Part shown: positions 25,501 to 34,500 of the stretch, piece by piece | Position numbering within the stretch: position 1 is the first letter of the stretch | Layout: every line of letters begins with the position of its first letter | Source of the DNA: Branchiostoma floridae | Lineage: Eukaryota > Chordata > Leptocardii > Amphioxiformes > Branchiostomatidae | Assembly: GCF_000003815.2 (NCBI RefSeq) | Contig: NC_049995.1 | Span: 10,158,595-10,222,594, forward strand | Reading direction: 5' to 3' | Length of the DNA stretch: 64,000 nt | Made by a program: the position numbers and the translations under genes | The notes under the pieces: generated by a model | The model's input: only the letters and a program-made list of their open reading frames with translations | What the model was told of the DNA's origin: nothing | Database searches by the model: none

Positions 25501-28500
25501 AACTGAAGCAGAAGTTTATCAGACATCCCGTGGCGGCAGTGCAAAGTGGTCCCGTGGTTCGGGACGCGGGTATAGTGGACAGACAGGCACTGCTAGAAAT
25601 CGCAATGGGCACTTCCAAGATGGCGGCGCCCATACATACAGGTCAGGACACTTCCAAGATGGCGGCCCCCAGGCGTATAGATCGGGTCAAAAGTCTGATT
25701 ATGCTGGCGAAAAGCTGAATCCAAAAGATCGTAATGGCGATTTCATGCGTTGTCACTGTTGCGGCTCTTTCCGGCACTTGGTTCGGGAATGTCCAGATGC
25801 GACGACAGAGGAGGCCTACACAACAGAGACTGAAGATACAAAGTTTACGGTGATGTTTGCTCATGGTGCTTCTGAGTGCATAATGTCAGAAGGGTCAGTA
25901 GAGGATGCGTTATGTGCTGTCCTCGACTCGGCATGTTCCTCCACTGTATGCGGTCGTGTGTGGTTGGATAAGTACTTATCGGTTTTGGATAAGAAGGCAC
26001 GTGTGAATGTCACACGAGACACCAGTTCCCATGTGTTCAAGTTTGGAGGGGACGAGACATTACCTTCCTTGGGAAGATACCGAATCCCTGCGATCATAGC
26101 TGACAGACAGGTGCTGATATCAACCGATGTTGTAAACCGGGACATTCCGTTACTGCTGTCTTTAGATGCCATGAAGAAGGCCGGTGTGGTACTGCACACG
26201 CAGGAGGACAGGGCCACAATATTTGGTAAGAATGTCGACCTCAAGTTGACGGCAACTGGCCACTACTGTGTTCCCTTAGTGGATAAGCCACACAGGGTAA
26301 ATGAGGTGTTCACAGTGACCCAGGGAACTGATAAGAGCGAGTGCCATGCAGAGGATAGTGCCCCGTCAGCAGCAGCACTGCCACATAAAGAGCTAGCTGC
26401 TCTCCAAGTCAAGCATGCAGCACAGCTTGCAAGTCTTAAGACTGATCTCCAGACTGCCCAAGTTAACATTGCTGATCTCAAGGAGAAAAATGTCACATTG
26501 ACCAAAGCCAATCAAGAACTCAAATCTCTAGGTGAGCAGACAGAGGATGACGTTTCACAGTTGCAATTGTTGACTGATCAGCTGAGATATGAGAACAGCT
26601 CCATGAGAGAAGTGATAGCTACGGAGAAAGACAAAACTCAAAAGTTACAGATGGATCTAAACAGCGTCATTCTCCAGACTCACAGCCTGACAAAGAAGTA
26701 CCAGGACGCGGTTGGTCGCCTTGAAAAACTGGAAAGCCGTCAGGAAAAACAGGCGCTGGTAGCACAGCCTGTCATAGTAGAAACTGAAAGCCTAGAAGGC
26801 CCAATCAGTCAAGACGTCAACAAAGAAGACAACAAAGAAGGCAACAGAGAAGACAACAAACCTGTCATAGTAGAAACTGAATGCTCAGAAGGCCAAATCA
26901 GTCAAGAAGTCAACACAGAAAACACTGATGCAGAAGCCCACGTCAGTAAAACCAGCAGTTCTTTTCTGAGCACAGTAGTAGCACTCTGGCGGAAATTATG
27001 CCGGAAAAAGGTGTGACTCCCAAATCCCTATTAAAGGTCGTAACAACAGGACATATGGTCAAATTGCCATAAGGACATTGAAAGTCATACGGACATTCCA
27101 ACCAAATAAGGACACAGGGGAAGTTTAATGATGAGTATGTTTAATGATGAGTATATTGTTTGTTTTGGAGAAGCAATTGTATTACAAGAAATGTGTAGAA
27201 GAATGCTTGGTTAAGATGAAAAAATACACATATGTATGGTCAGAGAGATTATATTACCATCAGGACGTTCAAAGTCAGACAGACATTCCAAGAAGGAAAA
27301 AGAGAAGGGGAAGTATTGGTGAGAAGAGTATTGGTGAGAAGAATGTATTGCTTTATTCTTGTGGTGATGAGACAAGACAGTACATGTATATTGTATTACT
27401 CTTATGTGATGAGACAAGTATTTTGTGGTGATGAGACAAGACAGTTTATTGTATTACTCTTGTGATGAGACAAGTATTTTGTATGACACTTTTGAAGAGC
27501 ATTTTGTATTGCAAGTATATCGTAATACACTGAAAAGAGTGTTGTTACCAGCACACAGTTGTGATGAGAAGAAGGTATTGGTTGTTTTGCACTAGTATGT
27601 AGAAGAGACAGTTTACATTGATATGTTAAGAAAGTCTGATATGTTCATCCACCTTCCTAGTTTATTTACTCTCGTTAGAACTTAGTAAGTATTAATTCCA
27701 AAAATAGTTTTTGTGTAGTATTCAAAATTATGTCACCTTTATAGTTTTCTAGTTTTAGACTGTTATAGACTGTTAACAGATTTCTTTGTTTAAACTTATA
27801 TAACGTTTATGTAGAGTAGCCAAAAAAAAAAAAAAAAAAGAACACAAAAAAGGGGGAATGTTAGTTAATTTAGAATGGTTGAGTCCCCCCTCACTGATGG
27901 AACAGTCGACGCATGCGGACTGAGGCTTGGGGGGCATTCCAGTACGAGACCATCTGAGTGAATACACATTGTCACCAAGTGATCTACATCTGTGTGGAAA
28001 GGCGTGAGTTATTCCCTAGTATAAGAGGGATCGGAGTCCAGTTAACAATTGTGACCACTGAAACAGTTCATCGATTATAACATACATTTATACGACAAAA
28101 CAGGGGAATGTTTGAAAACATTGGATCAATTTAGTCCCTATATATCAATATGATAAATAAAGGGAAAACATCCTACCACTGCATGTAGGAATTAAGAGAA
28201 GTGGTATTTTTAAAGATAACTGTATCTATAACAAATGTGTGGTAATTTTTGATCCTACACAGGATGTTTCAAATTAATTATTCTTCTTATTTTCTACCAC
28301 TCCTGTGTATATACTCTCATGTCCCTAATAAACATACCCTCCGGAATAAACATACCCCCCGGACAAATTGTCAATATCTAATAAACGTACCCCCCGGAAT
28401 AAACATACCCCCCGGAAAATTACCAAATTGACATGTATTTAACTGTGACCATGCTACTTCTGTAGCAGGTAAGCAGGTAGGTCTTTCTATTCATTTATGC

Positions 28501-31500
28501 CTAAGAACCACATCAGATAGTTCTATAAATGATGAGCAGAAGAACTATAGATATCTTGTTCGAATCGTGATGTTTTCTCAATTTTTTAATAAAAGGTAAA
28601 AATTCGCAGTGAAACCTGCCTTAGGGGTCACCTGAGTATAGGGGCCGATAACTGGCCATTCGGTCAGTTTTCGTCGGTCCCTTGGATTTTTCCCGTTGAC
28701 CTAAGCATTAAGAAATAGTCTATAGCGGTCACCTGTCGAATGCGGTCGCGGCCAGACGATTTTCAGTCCGGCCGCTATGCCAACACTCGCGGCCGCCACG
28801 GGCACATGGCCGGCCGCGTTACACTGCGCTAAATAGTAAATTATCCACGAGGGGATCACGTTTTTTTTCTGTACTACATCAGCAAAATGTCGGTTCAACT
28901 TGGACTTTTTATGAAGGAGACATTGAATAAAGGAAACATTGTACAAAATTATGTGATTTTATGCGAAGTGTTGTTGAATTTACGTGGCGTTTTTTTCTCA
29001 GACTCTTTGCACTTCTACCCTTCTCTACATCGTCATTTCTGTGCAGACTGGAAGGCTATATGGGCAGATTTTACAAATAGACCGTCCGTTCATGTATCTG
29101 ATGTTTTATGTTCTTCAAATGCATGTAATCTGTCCCAATTTTCGTATTCCGCGGGCCAAAAATGGAAACCTCCGTCTTGGCGTTATTCTCGAACATGGCG
29201 TCGCAGCAGCTGATAAACAAGGTCACTAGGGGTCAGTGGACGACTCCACTTTTAGCAAGGTAAAATACCGCTGCAAGATTTCTGATGTGTAGCATAAAAT
29301 ACAGTGATTACGGTATAAAAACGATTGAAATCTATTAAATGAAAGTTATTTATGTGAAAACTAGACTAAGGTTGATTTTTGTCAAAGAAAAAATCCTACG
29401 TAGAGAAAGTTTTATTTCGACGTGACCATCTCGGCATAATGGCACATGCATCTACAAAGGAAAGCTGTGGCTTAGAAATGATTATGAACTTGCTGTTTTT
29501 ACCGACGAATTCCTGTCGTTTGTGAGAATTTGCGGCGTCAAAACTCATATCACAAGGGAAACGAAGTTATAGTTGTTATTTTTACGTCCAGCAATTATTA
29601 TGTGAAGGAATCACTCTTCCGCCTCGCTGCCGAAAGCGCATGGAACCACAAGACCGGCGGGAAATTCCTCGTGCAAGGTGCTGGTTTACGATGTAAACAG
29701 AGACTGTAAACTACTACTAAATTAAAACTAAAAGTTATTTATGTAAAAATTGTATTTCATAACGTCATTGTGGTGTTTTATTTTCCCCCAAGAACAACAT
29801 TTACTTCGTAGCGTCATAGCGAGATCGACCGAAATCACCGAAAGAGTACCGCGTACGCTCATGGAAATCCGCGCAATTTCGCCCGAAAAATAGGGAATTT
29901 TGAGCAAAAATACCGCGGAAATATGGGCAGAAACCCCCAAAATTTCAATTCTTTGAGGGTCTTGGCTTAGCAAAGCCCCAATTTTCAGAAAAAAAATAAA
30001 CGTACCGTCCAAAATAAGAACGTACCGGGTGGATTGTGAGGCTGAAAAAAATAAACGTCCCGGTACGTTTATTAGGGACATGAGAGTAATGAAATCTTCC
30101 ACAAATAATACTATGCAGAATGAAAAGACTGGTCCAGACCATGTACTATAGGGGTGAGGTATGGCATCTGAATTTTTTTTCCCCATTTTTTTCAGCACAT
30201 TCAAATCAAATTTCTGTCTTGATTTTTATCATCCCTTTGTTTGTAATGGAATAGTCCTCAGCAAGATGAGACTAGTCCAAACCGTTTGGTGTAGGGGTGA
30301 GTAGGTTACTTACCTTACAGTTGAGAGTCCAGAGTGCTATAGTGAGGTTCCTGAGTGCTAGGTAGAGTGTTTGTTTCCTCCCAAACTCTGTTCTACAAAT
30401 CATAAGTTTTCTTTATTTATATCACCCCTGTGGTACAATGGAATCTTCCCTTGGAGAACAAACAAAACAGTCCAAACCATTTGATATAGGGGTGAGCAGG
30501 TTACTAACCTTACAGTTAAGAGTCCAGAGTGCTATAGTGAGGTTCCTGAGTGCCAGGTAGAGCGTTTGTTCCCTTCCAAACTCTGGGAACTCTTGTACCT
30601 CGTCGTATTCCATCACGTCAGGGCGGATACACAGCGCTTTACCGTTCTCGTTGGGCTGGTAGAAGGGCTGGAAATACGGGCACAGTCCTGGAACTAAATA
30701 GGGCAACAAAATTTATAGACAGGCACAGAAAAGGAACTACAAAGACAACAAAATTTTGAACTTTTGCTTCACTGCACAAAAAGACAGGCACAGACCTGGA
30801 ACTACATGGGACAACAACATGTTACAAAAAAAAGCAGGCTCAGACCTGGCACTATATAGAACAACAACATTTCCTAAGTCAGGCATTGAACAGGCACTAC
30901 ATAGGACAAAAAAATGTCATAATTTTGCATTATTGTAAGAAAACACAGGAACAGACCTGGAATTACATAGAACAACAAAAATTGCTTCACTGTTAGAAAA
31001 GACAGGCACAAACCACCAATGACACAAGACACCAGAATTGTAAAAAAATTTGCTCCATTGCTGGAAAAAACAGCACAAGTCCAACACAAGAAAACATTAA
31101 ATATCATATGTCGATGTAGGTTAGACATCCAGGTAATAAGATATTTACCAAGGAAAAGTATTTACTCAAGCAACTGGATATGGTTTTGGAAACGGTCAGA
31201 CGTTTCGGATAGAATCCACTATCCGTTGTCAGTGACACAGTGAAACCATATCCAGTTACTTGAGTAAATACTTTTTGGCGTATTAAATATCATGTCTACA
31301 TCTTGTTAAAATTCATGTATGAAGACTTACTATTAGGGACATGGTCTTCATCATCACTGTCTTCAGCACCTAGCAAAGAAGATAAGATACAGATTCTAGT
31401 TCAAATAAAGGAAATGGCCTCTCATTGGTCAAAACACTAATTGCCATACTGTCATTGGTTGAACCACTAATTGTGATAGACATTCAGGATCAGTCTATAC

Positions 31501-34500
31501 TTTTGCAACGTGTTTGCAGACCTTTCCTATTAAAGCACTTAAGGATAAAGTCCAAAGAAAAAGATTATACCTTGACTTCATTGTTCTTCTACAAATTTTC
31601 AGAAAAATCAATTATAAATAAATATTTGACCTACCTTTTGACCCATTGACCTTGGATTTGCCGCCCCTCTGTGTGGGAGGGGGGGCACTGGTGGGGCTAA
31701 GTCCGACCCCGTCAGGGTAGTACTCTGTGAGGAAGGGTGCAGCTGGGCTCCTCTTCAGTAGGGGGGGTAGGATCAGGGTCTCCAACCAGTGATACTCACG
31801 GGTCAACTCAACTCTCTGGAAAAGAACAGCCATTTAAGTACTGTAAATGCATTTCTTTTCATGATGGTTTATATTTCACAGTAAAACTAGGAGGGAGATT
31901 TTTGCAGTGGTCAATTTTCACGGTTCTTACAATTCACACATTATATATAATAAAACCACTACAAACATTTTAAGTTTTATAGTACACCACTGATACTACT
32001 GATAGACCCAAACATGTATGAAAACCCAAGCAAATGCATCAATATTACAAATTAATTTGAATGATACTATGTGACTAAATATAAAAAAAAATATTCAGCA
32101 TGATTAGCTCACCGAATCTTCTGGTGTGCTGCAGAGGTCTTTCTCACTCTGTGTGTGGGAAAACAGACAACAGTCAGATCTGAGTCAGTTGACATTCAAC
32201 TGACAGGGCTCGAAATACTTTTTTCTGCATACCTGCACTGGTGCAGGCAATGTTGAAAATCACCTGCACCAAGCAAATTTTACCTGCACCACTCTGAGTA
32301 TGGATCATACTAAAATTGTTCAGGAACCATTGCTATTTTTTCTTCTATACTTTATAGGTGGTAACAGTCAATGCAGCTAATAACAATCCACATACACCTA
32401 CATCATATGACATTTATGTATAAAACCCAGTACATGGGCCAATGCAGGTTAGGTGCAGGTAGACACCAGAAATACCTGCACAGATCCAGTTTTACCTGCA
32501 CTAACGTGCATATGCAGGTGGTATTTCGAGCCCTGAACTGAGCTAACACAGCGGAAACTGATTGGCGCATGACCCTGTCTCCAGATACAGAGTTCAAAAC
32601 CCTGCTGTTGTCACTCATCCAAATTGCATGCTTCAATAAAGTGGTGCAGTCCTTAGAACGGGCAGTGAGGTGTTCAAAAAATCTTATTTCTTTAAAGGAC
32701 AGCATCAGAAAATTTTCAATTCATTATTTTCCAGTAGTTTACTCATTAAAAAGTTGATGTACGTCAATTTTTACATTGATCCGCCTAATATGACCCTGTA
32801 GACACGTTTGAACTTCGCGCTCTCCTCCTTTCCCCGCCGCGCTGGCCGATGACGTAATGGCCGCGTTCTGAGAGTCTGACGTCACAGATCCAAAACTTCT
32901 AGCCAGCCATTTTGCTCGGTGAACCTCGGTCCTCTCAGCGGTAAATAATCACTCCGCCATTCTGGAGTTCAGTCCGTAGTTGTTGACAATTACTTTCGTG
33001 GACCTGTAAGTCGCATTGTGACCTGTCTACGAAGCCATAGTCCCCGGGAGACTAAACATGAATGAGCTTGCCTGCGAGTAAACCGCGCGGCGACGGGACG
33101 AAATCAAAACAATGGCGGTGGGGAAGGTTCACGCATCGTGCCATTCTGGACTGTTACAAGAGCGAGTTTGGGTCAATCCTTACCTTCTCCTTTCCGGACA
33201 GCACAGCGATAATTGCACGTAAGCTTCCACGAATTTTGGTTGAATTCACAGTTGTCCAACTGGCAGTGACATTAAAAAAAAAAAAGAAACATTTTCCTCT
33301 GACAACATCGGACGATCCCCTTTTCGCGCCGAAACATACATACAACACAGGCCGGCATTGTGAATGGCGCGAAATGTCGGCTTCGTTTGANNNNNNNNNN
33401 NNNNNNNNNNNNNNNNNNNNNNNNNNNNNNNNNNNNNNNNNNNNNNNNNNNNNNNNNNNNNNNNNNNNNNNNNNNNNNNNNNNNNNNNNNNNNNNNNNNN
33501 NNNNNNNNNNNNNNNNNNNNNNNNNNNNNNNNNNNNNNNNNNNNNNNNNNNNNNNNNNNNNNNNNNNNNNNNNNNNNNNNNNNNNTCCGGGTATGTTGTC
33601 AGAGGAAAATGTTTCTTTTTTTTAATGTCACTGCCAGTTGGACAACTGTGAATTCAACCAAAATTCGTGGAAGCTTACGTGTAATTATCGCTGTGCTGTC
33701 CGGAAAGGAGAAGGTAAGGATTGACCCAAACTCGCTCTTGTAACAGTCCAGAATGGCACGATGCGTGAACCTTCCCCACCGCCATTGTTTTGATTTCGTC
33801 CCGTCGCCGCGCGGTTTACTCGCAGGCAAGCTCATTCATGTTTAGTCTCCCGGGGACTATGGCTTCGTAGACAGGTCACAATGCGACTTACAGGTCCACG
33901 AAAGTAATTGTCAACAACTACGGACTGAACTCCAGAATGGCGGAGTGATTATTTACCGCTGAGAGGACCGAGGTTCACCGAGCAAAATGACTGGCTAGAA
34001 GTTTTGGATCTGTGACGTCAGACTCTCAGAACGCGGCCATTACGTCATCGGCCAGCGCGGCGGGGAAAGGAGGAGAGCGCGAAGTTCAAACGTGTCTACA
34101 GGGTCATATTAGGCGGATCAATGTAAAAATTGACGTACATCAACTTTTTATTGAGTAAACTACTGGAAAATAATGAATTGAAAATTTTCTGATGCTGTCC
34201 TTTAAAGGTATGCTACGGAGTATTTGAACAAAACAAAAAGTAGCTTTTCCTACTTTTTCTTTACATCGTTAGTTCAATCAAACCTATAGCATTGCATACC
34301 AATATTCAGGGAGAGATGCTGCGACATCATTACACCAAATAAGCATGTATAAAAATTGTGATCTTCCAACAAACAGTTGGGCACAGGAGGGTCTAACTAG
34401 GGAGGTCAACAGGTTACAGCGAGCCTAGAGCAGAATGCTTTGTAGGCTAATCCTTTACGTTGCAAACGTGAAATAATGACACAAAAGTGTCAAAAAGTGG

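Larger units (their letters stand above)
24566..28047 (+). mobile_element. LTR retroelement lacking pol: Gag-protease-coiled-coil ORF only
   Basis: A 3.48-kb insertion in KDM1B intron 7, antisense to the gene. LTRs of 190 and 189 bp (TGTTAGTT...GTTAACA) differ at only a few positions. The 5-bp target duplication ATTGT (24561-24565 and 28048-28052) is perfect. A primer binding site matching the 3' end of initiator Met tRNA follows the 5' LTR, and a polypurine tract AAAAAAGGGGGAA precedes the 3' LTR. The single ORF (24878-27016) has no reverse transcriptase, RNase H or integrase. It must be moved in trans. The Gag and protease types point to a Copia-like parent. Confidence 0.95.

Noticed and set aside
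28887-29213. 108-codon + frame inside the 28312-30088 element
   Set aside because: No domain or codon pattern; could be chance in 1.8 kb of noncoding element.
33062-33743. Frames spanning the N gap
   Set aside because: They translate unknown bases and mirror each other through the inverted repeat; no gene evidence.
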